Of a DNA stretch of 64,000 nucleotides, positions 28,107 to 40,300 are shown in pieces. A model generated the notes under the pieces. That model did no database searches. It saw only the letters and a program-made list of their open reading frames with translations, and was not told the DNA's origin. Both the position numbers and the translations under genes were made by a program. Within the stretch, counting starts at the first letter, position 1. Every line of letters begins with the position of its first letter. The DNA comes from Agelaius tricolor (taxonomy: Eukaryota; Chordata; Aves; Passeriformes; Icteridae): assembly GCA_023055355.1 (NCBI GenBank), contig JALJCS010000001.1:52085381-52149380 (forward strand), read 5' to 3'.

Positions 28107-28232
28107 TTAGGCCCTGATCTTGAAATCACATTTGCACAGATGGACTCCTGTGTCCAGACTGAGCCCACAAAGAGGCTCCAGACAATGAAGGCATTGGCTC
28201 ATGGAAATCCAATTGCAAGATCAAGACCCTAA
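28107..28232. mobile_element. MITE-like relic with inverted termini
   Basis: The left end reads TTAGGCCCTGATCTTG. The right end, reverse-complemented, reads TTAGGGTCTTGATCTTG, giving near-matching terminal inverted repeats of about 16 bases around a 125-base body. The body contains 'cacagatggactcctgtg', which resembles a palindromic amniote MITE family with ends like 'GGGCCCTGATCCTGCAA'. The outer TTA/TAA could be a target duplication. No transposase is present, so it is a non-autonomous fossil. Structure is seen directly; the family link is recalled. Confidence 0.6.
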
Positions 28233-30534
28233 TTCCCTTTAGTTTTGTCTTTTCCTAATGAGAGCTGTCAATTACTTATAGTAATTAGGTGGGCAATGGA
28301 TGTTAATAGGACGAGATTTTAAATATGCTACTTCAAAATTATATGAATAAATCATACAAATTTCTTTGCCTGTCTTTTACCATATGTCCTCCTTTAAATC
28401 TATTTCATTTGTTTTATATCTCTTAAAAAAAGGCACATAATACAGAGGCATCACAGTTGACTTTGATGAACTTTAAAGGTGAGGTGAAACTTTTCAATAA
28501 GTCACAAAAGAGAAATTTTAGTGAACAATGGAATTGTTTGATTTGAAAATAAAGTTATGGATTTACTAGTAGAGATGCTTAATTTTGTTATTTCTTTTTT
28601 TATGTTAGTACTCACGAAAAAAAAATTTCTACAATAAATGGCTTTTAATTTGTACATCAGAGGGAATGAGATTGTAATGCTTATTTTGGTTATAAAGACA
28701 TACATGACTCATGCCTATATTCTTTATGTTTAAAGTTGGTGTCATTTATTAACATCAGTAGAAATCTGATGGGATATCTTTCATTTCCTCATAAGAAAGA
28801 TATCATGCAAACAGTTGTCAGTAAAATTCAGATTTTAATCCATTTTCCTGAATTTAATGCAACCTTATGCAAATGACGCATTATAATATGCATAGTTAGT
28901 ATGCTAGGCACTGGATGTCTACTGTGGAGAAAACAAGCTTAAGTTAAGCAGATATGCCTTCACACTGCAGAATGCTCAGTTGCCAGATCGGGTCAGTGCT
29001 AGAAAATTACAGGCTCCAGTATTTTAAATAGAGACTTTGCAGAGAGCACCATTAAATAACTGCACAGACCTGTTCATTTCTCCAAGCAGAGGCAATAATT
29101 GGTAACTCTTGTCATTCCCTACAAACACAGTGTTCCTCCAAGAATAGCCCAGTGTGATTAGCTCTCAGTAGATCGGCTGTTCCTTCACCAGCTCTCTGGA
29201 GTGGCTTCTCCTCTGTGCGCATTTGCAGATAAAGCTGCTGTAGCGGAGCACAGCTGATGAGTCATCTCGCTGAGTTCTGTACATCTGTTCCAAAACAGTT
29301 CATTGTTTTCTTGAAAAAAGAACAAACTTCTATTTTTAAGAAAGTCTGGGTGCACAACATTGTTATTAAGGGAAAGCTCAGGCAGACATCTTATAATCTT
29401 AGCCTGTGACATGAAGAGCACTCCTGCTGCAGCCCAACAGTAATACTTAGTCTAAAAATGCTTTTTTTGACATTGTTTTTCTATCTGTTGGCTTTTCTCC
29501 CTCCTATCTAAATGCAGAATTCAAACTGTCTTTTCCTTCCTAAATCACATTTTATTTCTAGGGATTAGGGGTGATTCAAAAGCAGTTGAAAGCTGAATGC
29601 AGCTGGAGTGCTCATCTAGTTCATGTACAATAAGGACTCTTAGCACTTTTACCCATTCCTGGTCTTTTGAAATGCAATATTTCAGCAGGCTCTTTAGTTT
29701 ACATTTCTTCAAATAACCATAGATACACACATCTAAAAGATCAAGAATTTAAGCTTTCATTTAAAAATAGACCATGGGTATTTCTGCACTACTGAGGAGT
29801 CACAAAGGATGATAAAAATGTATACTTGAGCTAAATCATGTGCTGGGTCTTAAAATTATTAATTAGAATGGATTAATTTAGATATGGCTACTGGTTACAT
29901 TAATTTAGATATGGCTACTGACTACTGTACTGTAACACAATACTTAAACTTGAAGCTCTGTTGGCTAAAACTTTAATGTTTCCAGCTTGTTTAATATTGA
30001 CTTAGCAATCATCAGAAGGACTTTACTGCTTATAAATGAAATCATTGGTTTGAATATTTAACTCTTAAGACACTAATGCCAACTTTGCAATTGCTGACTC
30101 AGTAGTTGGTTAGGATCAGAATCAGGGAAATGTGGAAATAAAGCTCATCAGTCAGAAAAACTGGAGTGTAATTGATTCTGCCTTTGAGCTGGGAAATAGA
30201 CTTCTTAACTTCAAAAATTCTTTGTACTGCTCTGCAAAGATCAGACTCTCAAATGTTAAACCTTAACACTTTTGCAAGCAGTAGGATTTTAATTTTCACA
30301 GTGAATGTATTATGAATTTATGAGGTTTTTAGGACACTAACTGGGGCAAACTATCTTGGTGAAATGATATAAGTGAGCATACAGACAGAAGTGTTGGTAG
30401 TTAACAGCATTCTTTGGAATAGTTAAAAAGCCCACAACTGTAGATGTTTTTCTACGAGATCAAAGTGAAAGGGAAATGATAATGGTGGAAAATGGAACTG
30501 GTCTGAAGAGTTGAATGAAGGTCAATATTTAAAC
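28233..30534. other. Anonymous non-coding DNA with homeodomain-type motifs
   Basis: No gene is supported. The segment 28270-28286 is a small inverted repeat (AATTAC, five-base spacer, GTAATT) of the type bound by homeodomain proteins. ATGCAAAT (POU octamer) is at 28867-28874. A 27-base-period duplication at 29872-29920 is listed separately. The rest is unremarkable. Confidence 0.5.
29872..29920. repeat. 27-bp period direct duplication
   Basis: A 22-base block beginning ATTAATTTAGATATGGC is repeated perfectly with a period of 27 (first copy from 29872, second from 29899). The perfect match suggests a recent duplication. Confidence 0.95.
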
Positions 30535-30838
30535 GGGGCCTACAAAAAAGCTGGAGAGTGACTTTTTACAAGGATTAGTAGTGATAGGACAAGGGCTAGC
30601 AGCTTTAAACTGAAAGAGGGTAAGTTTTTGGAAATTAGAAAAAAAAAGTCTTTACTGTGATAGACTGCAGGTTGCCCAGGAAAGCTGTGGATTACCCATC
30701 CTGGGGAATGTTCCAGGCCAGGCTGGATGGGGCTTTGAGCAACCTGTTTTAGGGGAAGGTGTCCCTACCCATGACAGGGTGTTAGAAGTAGATGATTATT
30801 AAGGTCCCTTCCAGCCCAAATCATTGCATGATTCTATG
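30535..30838 (+). mobile_element. CR1 LINE, sense, 3' end
   Basis: This is a 5'-truncated copy. It begins near 'ggggcctacaaaaaagctgg' and continues with 'gtgataggacaagggc' and 'gctttaaactgaaagagggt'. Then come 'ggctggatggggctttgagc' and 'ggtcccttccagcccaaatc'. It ends in the classical tail GATTCTATG at 30830-30838. Orientation is plus. It belongs to the ATTCTATG-tail group, like the antisense copy at 7.1 kb. It is non-coding 3' UTR and end-of-ORF2 remnant only. Confidence 0.92.
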
Positions 30839-33800
30839 TTTGCATCTCTTGAAGGGAGATGTTAACTTTTTGCAACACAGTGTTATAGCCATAGTGAGGA
30901 GGGAACTTTCCTCTTTGAAACTTAAAGCGGAAAACAATATTATGCTTGCAATATTGCAAGAATCAGAATATTTCTCTTTGAAAATGTCCCTTGGGCTTTC
31001 AGTTATGCCTTAGATCTAGGTCTGCTGAATTTAGACACTAGTAATGCAGGAGTCCATAAGATTTCACAGAAAGAATGGTGAACACCATCTGCGTCTTCAT
31101 ATTCAGTTTCTTTCAAGGCAAGGATGTAATAAAATCTCATAAACAGAACAATTACCAAGTAAAAGCCGACCTTTAAAAATCCACTGTCCATACAGGGAGG
31201 CCATTGAGTGTTCTTCCAGTGTTCTTACAGCTGGAAACAACATGCTTAATTTTATTCCTGGATGAATGTCCTTGTGTTGACATTGTCCTTTACCTTAAAT
31301 AGCTGTCCATCTTTATGATACAGTTGTGCATTGTAGCCATGGCCCTGTTCCATATTTGCTTCATTCAGATAGAGAGCTCAAGGTTTTTAACCTTATTTGT
31401 TTAATTTTTCTTTTCATACAATTAATCATCCTTTTCCTTCTGAAATCAGAACATGCTAGTCCAGTCGGTATCTTTGCAAGACCTCTCACACAGCATTCAG
31501 TGAATTCCCAGGTTCCTTGTATACTGAAAATGGTAAATGTGGTGTTCATGTTGCTGCTGTTGAGAATGAGAATGCAGGGTTGTTTGTTTCAGAAAGTATC
31601 TCCAGGTTTTGTTTTTGGATTATAAGACCTTCAGCAGTGAGGTAATGTTTTGAGATGTAACACCTTGGTCAGCTTGGCACTCCCACAGCTTTGTACAGCT
31701 GAGGGAAACAGACTGAAATTAAAGTAAAAAATGAGATGTTATTTGTGCCTTTCTGTCAGTAAATGGATCTTGAACCTTGGAATTTTTCCCGTTCCTGGAT
31801 TGTCTTTCATCCTTCACAGTCTAGACTCAGTAACTTTGTACACTGCAGAGTTTATATTGCTAATCTGTGTAATCCTAGGGAAAAACACACGTTGACAGGT
31901 AGAAAAACTATTAAGCCCAGTTGGCCAAGTATCCATTTATTTCATTATAGTTTCAAAGGAAAACAAGCATTACCTGGTAATGCTCTGTGTGCAGCTTCAT
32001 ATATGTGGCACACATGCATATCAAAGCTGTGTGCACACTTGTTTTTCACCCCTACAGAACAACTTTTGCATTAGTTTCCTGATTCTAACCAAATTTGACC
32101 AAAGGGTAAAGTTTACAGATTATGAACGTCCTGTAGGATTTTGGGTAAGGAGGTAGGAGGCTTAAAGGTAGGTATCAATTCCCTTCCAACTATGGAAAAA
32201 ACTGCACTGTGAATTCAGCCTTTATGAGACAACCAAAGACCCATGCTCTGGAGAAATACTTTATGAATGCTCAACCTTGGAAAAGTTCCAGTAATAGATT
32301 ATATCCTAGATTCTGATGTTCATAAGAAAACTAGTTTCCTTTGTCTTGGAGCTCAGGGACCCACTGCGTAAACTGTGTTAGAATTAAGCAAAATTGCGTG
32401 TCTTAAGCATTTGACTTAAGTATTCTGCTCTCACATCGTCTAGGTATGTCTCTCATGAGTTCTTTGAAACTCTTGCTATTTGTTAGTCTGAGTGATCAAT
32501 AACAATGTATCTAATGCTTATACAAAATCACAGCTTCCACATCTGGCTGCTTGCCTTTGCACCTGATGATTTCTCTGGAGAAACTGTATAAATTAAAGAC
32601 AGAAAATAAAGGGTATTGTAGAAGTAAAGGCATCACAAATATACTTAAAATACTTATAGTTCAGAGGAGAAAAATGTATGGTCTTTACTCTTGGGGTTTA
32701 GCTGAGGATTTATTTAAGGAGCCAGAAGAGAGCCGACAATAGCGTGAAAGGAACAGTAAAAAAAAGAATCACAATTGTACAGTAGGAACAGAGAAGTAAA
32801 AATGAATAAAACTCTCAGTCAAACTTGAGAGGTAGCTCAGGAGAATGCTGTGGCCATATCCATTACCCCAGGCTTGGTCATTAGCAAACTTTTTACTTGT
32901 GAAAACTGTGTAAGATTGTATTGTGGCTATGGTAACGTGCAAGGCACAGAGCAAGGGAAGGAAGGCTTTAGATCAGCTAGAAAGCACACAGGGTGCTCTC
33001 TGTGCTAGTGATTTTTTACAAATATCTGAACTGTCATTACTGAAAACTTTGTCAGAGAATTTCTGTATCTCTGACTTCTCTGACCACTTTTTGTGCTTTT
33101 CTTAGAGAAAGGAAAGAAAGATCAAATAAACAAACAGCTCTATCTATGAAATTTTATTTGCAGTGATGTTAATTGGGCAGGGATTTGGGGTTTTGCTCAC
33201 TGGTTGTAACTCTTGCTGTCTCAGGGGGCTTTGTTTTTCTTATTTTTCTTATTAAGCTCTTTTTTTTTTTACTGGAACCTAGACACTGGGAATGTTGAAC
33301 TGCTTTTTATGGCTAAGTTGTATAAAATGCACCGAGAACTGACCTTTTAATGCTTCCTATAGAATTAAGAGCTATTGTAGAAGAATATTTATAATTTTTT
33401 TTCTAGAGCATGTATCCATCCTGTGGAAGTCTTCTTCTGCAAACACACTATGCCTGTAAAATCTCTCTCTCTTCCACCTCTCTATGGCCCCTATCCCATA
33501 TGTATATATATATTTTTGCTAAACTCTTCATCAAATGTAGAAGCATCCTGGAATCAGAAGATGAAAAACAAGGAATGTGGTAGACATTTTGACAGACAAT
33601 TGTTTATTTATTTAGAGATAAATTATCCTTTTATTACCTTCCCAAGAATGCTTCTTGGTCCCAAAAGGAGACTGGAACAGAATATCACTCGTAGTCACTT
33701 GCCTGATTTATTTTTTGTTATTGAATAAGGAGTGATTTGCTATGGTGCCAGTGAAATACATTCAGCAGGAATTGTACTCCCAGTTTCAGGAATGTAGCAG

Positions 33801-34107
33801 GGAGACAAATTCCCTATTTTGCATGGTCTTGTCCTTGTCTGAAGAAGAGAGCCACCTATTTCTGTAAAGCAGTGTCAAGTCTAAAAATAGACAGGACTAG
33901 GAAGCAAAAGAAAGCTTTGCTTCCTGCATTCGTGCATCAGTGAACCAGTGCATGGCCCATATTTGTTTATTTAATAGCCTTACCTTTACATGATTTGTTT
34001 CTGTTCTTTTATCTGCAATAATGTTATTTTTATTTTATTAATTAAATCAGCAGATGTCAGTTTAAGATGACAGAAAATTGGCTTTTAAAAAAGTTGTTCT
34101 TCCCCCT

Positions 34108-34146
34108 CTCAGTTTTGAAGAACTGAGTTTTGTCTTCAAAACTCAG
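34108..34146. other. Overlapping hairpin-forming inverted repeats
   Basis: CTGAGTTTTG (34123-34132) and CAAAACTCAG (34137-34146) form a perfect 10-bp stem with a TCTT loop. An upstream arm CTCAGTT (34108-34114) can instead pair with AACTGAG (34121-34127), so two mutually exclusive hairpins are possible. There is no T-run or gene context to call it a terminator, and it is too short for a microRNA precursor. Confidence 0.7.
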
Positions 34147-35060
34147 CCTTCCCTGTCATATTCAGGATAACACTATTGTGTCCTTTGTCTGAGATTCTGA
34201 TAAGCATTTGTTCCTGCTTGAACACAAAGACAGAACTCTTCTACAGCCCCAGTGGTATTCTGGTATCTATTTTTTGTGCTGTCTTTGATTTCCATGTGAA
34301 TCTGAGCTTGTGATGAGCTATGTGCCTTCTCAAAGCCTGTGCTCAACCCATGGGAATATGATATTGGACACCAGTGTGATACCAAGACTCAGTAACTTGA
34401 ATGTATTTCTGTTGCTGTTTCAATCCCATTTGTCCATCAGCACCAGTAATGTGTAAATTGTGAAAAATCCAGTTGTTAAAGTGGTACTGACTATCAACAT
34501 GAGTTTTATGCTCAAACCTCAACCTTTATAAATATTCCTGGGTATATTAGTTCATGGACACTACTGTTACAGTTTATTGGAAACTGTTTGCATAGATACA
34601 GAGGTTTACAACTCCTTTCTACCAGAAGAGTTGCTGACAAGGAAGGTTGAGCTTTTTGAGAGATAACAATATTGGGATTTGTTCAGCTTCCAACTGGAGA
34701 AGGTCTGTTTGCACACAGGATTCATTCCAGAGAGGTCTGCACAAACAGCAGCCCTGTTTGGAAATCTGTCAATGCACAGGCATTTATAGAAATGCCTGGT
34801 TTCCCTTACAGTCTGTGACTGGAGTGGAACAGAGTAACTAATCCATCAATTCAGTTTGAGCTTTGACGTTGGGCACCATTATCAGGCTCCATGGAAAATA
34901 AGTCTTCAGCTATGGGAAAGAAATGAATAATCTTAGTGCCTTCTAGGATTTGGAAAGCATAGTATAAATCTGAGGTTTGGACAAAGTATTTTCCATCAGA
35001 AAGCTGAGCTGTGAGAAGCAGGACCTCCCAGATCTACCAAATCCTGTGGGTATTACCGAA

Positions 35061-35090
35061 TGTGCACACATGTGCATGCACATGTACACA
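35061..35090. other. 30-nt alternating purine/pyrimidine tract with 18-bp palindrome
   Basis: All 30 bases alternate pyrimidine-purine. Positions 35068-35085 form the perfect palindrome ACATGTGCATGCACATGT. Such sequence is prone to left-handed Z-DNA or cruciform extrusion, and it contains CACATG/CATGTG E-box-like sites. Confidence 0.8.
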
Positions 35091-37290
35091 GAGCTTGTAG
35101 GCAGTGGATACCCTAAGCTTTTATAAATCAAGACTTCTGAACTATCAGCTAGATGTGACCTTGTGTTTTTGCTGGGGGTTTGACAATGGGGAGAAAAACA
35201 TCTGACATATCTGATTAGAAGCTTGTCGCAAAGTTAGTTTCAATTATTCCTTCTAAAAAATATTGCTTCACAAAGCATGTAAATATTCTTCCTTTAGCAT
35301 GTAAAATTTTATGGAGTAAAATATTCTTACTCTCAGACTAACTGTCAAAGACACCTTGAGAATTTTGTTATTGAAAGTGCACAAAATTTATGCTTATATA
35401 ACTCAGTAATTGCAAGTACCTGAATGACCTGGAAGACTGTGCCTTGTTTTAGGAAGAAATTTAACCTCCAGATTGTCCAACTTGCCCCAGATTCCCAGAT
35501 TTAAAGAGTTCCAATGCCTTAGAGCTTTCACTCACTTTTTGATTGTAACTGTGATTTATTTTCACTTGTTTGACAATTCATGCAGGGATGAGTAAAAGAA
35601 GGTATTTGTCCTTGAAATGTCCTATTCTGCCCCAGATCAGGTTGCTTCAAATGCCACATCTGCTCGCTCCTCTCCCAGCAGCAGTTCCTGCCCCGGACTC
35701 CTGGGGTGTCCCTTGCTCCCTGTCCTGGCTTCCCTTCAGACCCTGCCCCAGGCCCTTCCTGTCAATGTGATTTACACAACAAGTCTGTCCTACCATCTTC
35801 TGGGGTGTAGTTTTCATTCATCAGGATAGCTGAAGCAAGCCCATGGTGGGGGAAAAAAGTGCAACCTGCCTGTGGTGCCCCATCATCTCCCCAGTGAGAG
35901 CTGCAGGTGCCAGTGAAGGGTGAGGAGAGAGGTTTGCTTCTCGTTTGGAGCAAACTCTCCATCACTAGAGGGAGGGGTTTGCATCCAGGATACCAGAGCT
36001 GCTTATTTCTCCAGGAGACAAGGTTTACCTTCCATCAAACTCATTTCATATTCCCACATGACTCCTAAAATGTTAATAGTGGGCAGCCTTTTAAGTGATA
36101 GGTGTTTTGGAAAATATTACATCCTAGTTTAAATAAGGAGTTATTTGCGTTGGATATTTCCCTTTTCCCAAGGCTTGGGAAAGATTTTGAATTGATAGCC
36201 TTTTACCAACCTAATAATGCCATCTCCACAGATGGACAGTTTGATTTGTCAACTCAAATCCTGTGGAGAGTGAGGGGATGATAGTAAGAGAGAGGCAGTG
36301 GGTGTGGTTGTCCTGTAAGCCAAAAGCAGAGCAGGCATGTCGCCTCCCAGGAAGCATATCCTGGCAGAGGGCAGGTCCAAGGAGATTCCTGTCCTGCCTT
36401 TGCTGCTGTGCTGTGCACTCACAGCCTGCTTTAGTACCAGTGAGTCACAATACTTCATTAAAGTCAACAAGCTTTGCAAGAGTTTTCTTTTTTTTTTTTT
36501 TAAGATGTGCGTGAACCCGACAACAACATTAGTGCTGATATTGAGACTGAAATAGTCAGTCTTGCAACAATCAAACATGGATTAACTATACTTAGCTCTG
36601 CAGGAACATTTAGATCTTTAGATACCTGAGAATAAATCTGTTGTAACTTTTATTTTGATCCCAGAAATATCTTGGAATGAATAGGAAGCTTTTTCTTATT
36701 TCTGCATAGTACAGAATAATTGATTTTTCTGGGGGTGATAATTGAAAGGGTGTTAGCCATAGTCTTAAAGGTTACAGACCAAAATTAATATCTTAGAGAA
36801 AATCAAGCTGATGTTCCATGAGTTAATTCCTTTCTACTTTGAAGTGTATATTTAATAGCATATGATGTTCCCTAACATTTAGCAGGTACATGTTTTGATT
36901 CCATTTATTCAGGTTTATGGTTAAACATATCCATTTACACATACTGCTTTAAACACAGCAGGATTGAAGCACTATTCATTTTATCCATCTTAAGCTTTTT
37001 GCATTTGTTTTCATCTTTTCCCACTGCGCTAAGATCCTCAGAAACATTAACATTTTTGATGCTGTAATATAAATGAATCACCTCAATGTCATGTTTTAAG
37101 TCGGTATTTCTGTCCCCCATCTCCACAGTACTTTGGCTTCATCCCCACCCTATTAGCTTAACTCACACCCCCAGCACTGCATAGATTTTATCAGTGGTGT
37201 TTAAATACACTACTGTTACTGAGGGGTTAAGCAGGTAGGATGATTGCACTAATAAAAATTGATAAGTAGTCAGGTTATCCTTCCTAATTT

Positions 37291-37304
37291 ATTGCCATGG
37301 CAAC
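37291..37304. promoter_or_regulatory. RFX-type X-box palindrome
   Basis: ATTGCCATGGCAAC differs by one terminal base from the full symmetric RFX dimer site GTTGCCATGGCAAC, and the inner 12 bases are a perfect palindrome. RFX-family factors bind such sites near ciliary and neural genes. No promoter or gene is visible nearby, so it would be a distal site if functional. Confidence 0.45.
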
Positions 37305-40300
37305 AGACAGCACATGTGGCTTGTTGCTGAAGAACAGAATGCTAATAATCAAATGTGTCTTACCCAAATGAATATATAACACAGCTTACTAATACAGTGC
37401 CTTGACATTGTATACATTACTGAACAACAGCATGCATTAATTCTGCATCTAAGCTCCTTGATGCATATGCTCTGGAGAACAGGAAAAATGAAAAAGCACG
37501 TCTGCTACATCAAAGCTGTTCATTAAAGTAATGTATTTTAAATAGTATATATAGTGAAAGATCCAATTCTCCAACACTTATCTTGTTTATTTCAGTATGT
37601 GGTTGGTATACTAGGAAAATGAAGTAATGCATAGTCATTGTGAGATGGCATAAAAATAACCAACACAGCATAGGAGTTCAATTAAGCAATAATCTCAGGG
37701 AAAAAATGGTCATTACTAGCAGTTAATGGTTGGTTTGTTAGTTAATGGCCCAAGGCAAAGCTGAAAGCAGTTAAGCCTCTAACAAACTGGTTGTGAGTTA
37801 TGGTAACAATGGTTTTGCTGGGGATTTTTCCCCCATTATCATAGTTTATGACAGAAATAATGTATTTTTAAAGACAGTTGTTTTTACACAGGATGTTAAC
37901 TGGAAATGTGGTGCTTCAAGGAAATAAAAAAATTTTCTACCCGAAAGGGACAAACCCACAAACTTTAGATACATATGTAGTATGTATTTTATACATGTAT
38001 ATCCTATATGTATTTCATATTAAATATAAAAACTATGCTGTACATACATGTAATATCTTAGGGATTATGTATGAGTGTAATTGTCAATTTGAAAATTTCT
38101 GTATCATTGAAAATCCACAAAGTTTATCTGTGTGTACATACACATATTTACATAGGCCCATATATTTATGGACATTCTCTGTGTTTACTTTATACATACA
38201 CAGAGAAACACCAAACTTTAGCCTTTTTGCCAATGTCCTCTATATACTGCAGTCAACTGATAAGGAGAAGAAAGAACACAAGAAAAAACTTTCAAAGTTG
38301 GCAAATCAGGTCATCCCACTCATCCCAGTGTTCTACAAACATAAAGCCTCTGGTTCATCTGAAATCATCAATACCATCATTGTTTTTTAACCTGAGATCT
38401 TGTACCATACTCTTTTGCTTTGCACATAATATTAGAATTAATTTCTTTACAGAGTCTTCCTTTCTCTTAAAGGCCTCAGGGTTTGCTGTAACCAGAACAA
38501 GCCATGGACTCAGGAAGCTTGAAACAGTTGTGCCGGGGAATATAATATCGTGTCTATTTTAACCCAAAGCTTTGTTATGTTGAAATGGATATTTTGCTCA
38601 TGGAAATTGTTGGGATGCAAGCTCAGTCTACCTCCAGAAAGCAAAAGGGTGATGGGGTTTTAATCAGCTTCCTGAAAGTATCTTGATAAACTGAAATGAT
38701 TGGTGAAAATTGCCAGGATGCTACAGTAAAATAGCTTTACAGTGAATCTGAGGTGAGGCAATTTCAGATAAGACAGGAAACCATAAAGCTGCCATGAACA
38801 TAAAGCAAACTATATTTACAGAATGAGTACCATATATATTCATTCTGAAAATTTTCATGATTACTGTATAGCATTAGATCATTTATTTAGATGCTGGTGT
38901 AGGTAGGGTGACAATTCTAGGAATGGTGAATTTAGACTAGATTGCATTCTGGTGCCAGCTATTTTTGTACTTGTAAAATAATTTTAAGTTGGATATGAAA
39001 AAAAAGAAAAGAAAAAAGAAGACCTTCTTCCCAGAATTTTCCAAGAGTCAAGGTTTCCCATAAGATCCTCAAAGGATGGAATTTTATATAGGAGCTTCAA
39101 AACTACTTTTCACTTTTGAAAACTGTTCTTAAACATGTATAAATATATGTAAAAAAGGTTTTTTGACAAAAGTCAATAAATGAACAATCTTCAAATATGT
39201 GTATACATTGTGTCAGCTTTGCCTTCTTCCAATTTTTTTTTATTTTCCAAAGGACTCTCTGCACTGTGCAATAAAATAAAAGAATGGCCACACTGCATAG
39301 TCTCTTCGTAGACTAGGCTCATTTCTGAACACTGGCAATATTCTGTCCTCCCTGCTGTCCAGCAGAGTTTTCAACTAGTGCTTTAGGATACATTTCTTCC
39401 TTTCTTATCAGGTACTTGAGACTCACCAGTGAGAGCTGCTCCTCTGAACAGGTGTTACTGGGATTGCAAAGGAAGTTGCTATTGTGTGGGATCTCTTTCA
39501 AGTCTGAAAAACAAGTAATTGAACTATGAGACAGTGGGAGGGTGGTGGAGGTGGGAGGAAAGACTCCTTTTCTTAAGCTGCTGAATACTGTTATAAATAC
39601 ATGTAGCAAGGAAAGAATTCAAAGTTCCTCACAGATATCAAACAAGTTTTATAGATCAATTTCAATCTGATGTACCATGAAGATAAAGGCAGGACCACTG
39701 GGCTGAATCACCAAGCCAGGTAGGCACACTTAAAGGATCAGATCAAGAAAAGACTATTTCTAACATTTCCTGTAAGAACAAACTGCAGCACTATGTGTTC
39801 ATGTTCCATGAGGCTTTACATTGGGCTCAAAATGTCAGAAACTACAGCAGTTTAACTACTTGAAAATGTTAGAAGAAATATTGCCTGCAAGCCCAGAGTC
39901 CTATTATCTTTGACAACTATCTGTACCAAAATAGCTCTTCTCCCACTAGCAGTCTAGCTCTTCATCTATTTAAAATCGAGGTTAGGTCTGACCCACTGAT
40001 AATATTTCTATCCCTTTTTTTTTTTTTTGTCATTTTAGAAGAACATTACCAATTCTAGTATCATCACTGAACACAGGTTTGGTTTTAGCATCTATGGACT
40101 AAAAGGACAGAAAATATTTAGCTGCAGTGACATGACAGATGACTCTGTCACTCTAAAAAGAGCAGTGCCTTCCTCAGTAGTGCATCCTAGGGAATATCTC
40201 CATCCATTTTCACAGTGATTTTGATGTAGAAAACCAATAATGTGAAATGTACTGGTTGAGATGTCTTCACTTATGGTTTTCTGACATTGGACATCCAAAT

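Larger units (their letters stand above)
30839..37290. other. Anonymous non-coding DNA
   Basis: No gene is supported. A C-rich, G+C-elevated patch lies at about 35600-35900, where two plus-strand frames are open but proline-rich and domain-free. A TA run (about 33498-33513) and T runs (33251-33262, 36488-36501) are present. The hairpin at 34108-34146 and the alternating tract at 35061-35090 are listed separately. Confidence 0.5.

Noticed and set aside
35570..35830. Proline-rich open frames in a C-rich patch
   Set aside because: Two frames are open only because of the C-rich composition; the first starts at TTG and neither shows a domain.
37878..38390. 170-codon plus-strand open frame as a gene
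   Set aside because: It starts at TTG (first ATG 37893), overlaps another long frame, has low-complexity AT-driven composition and no domain.
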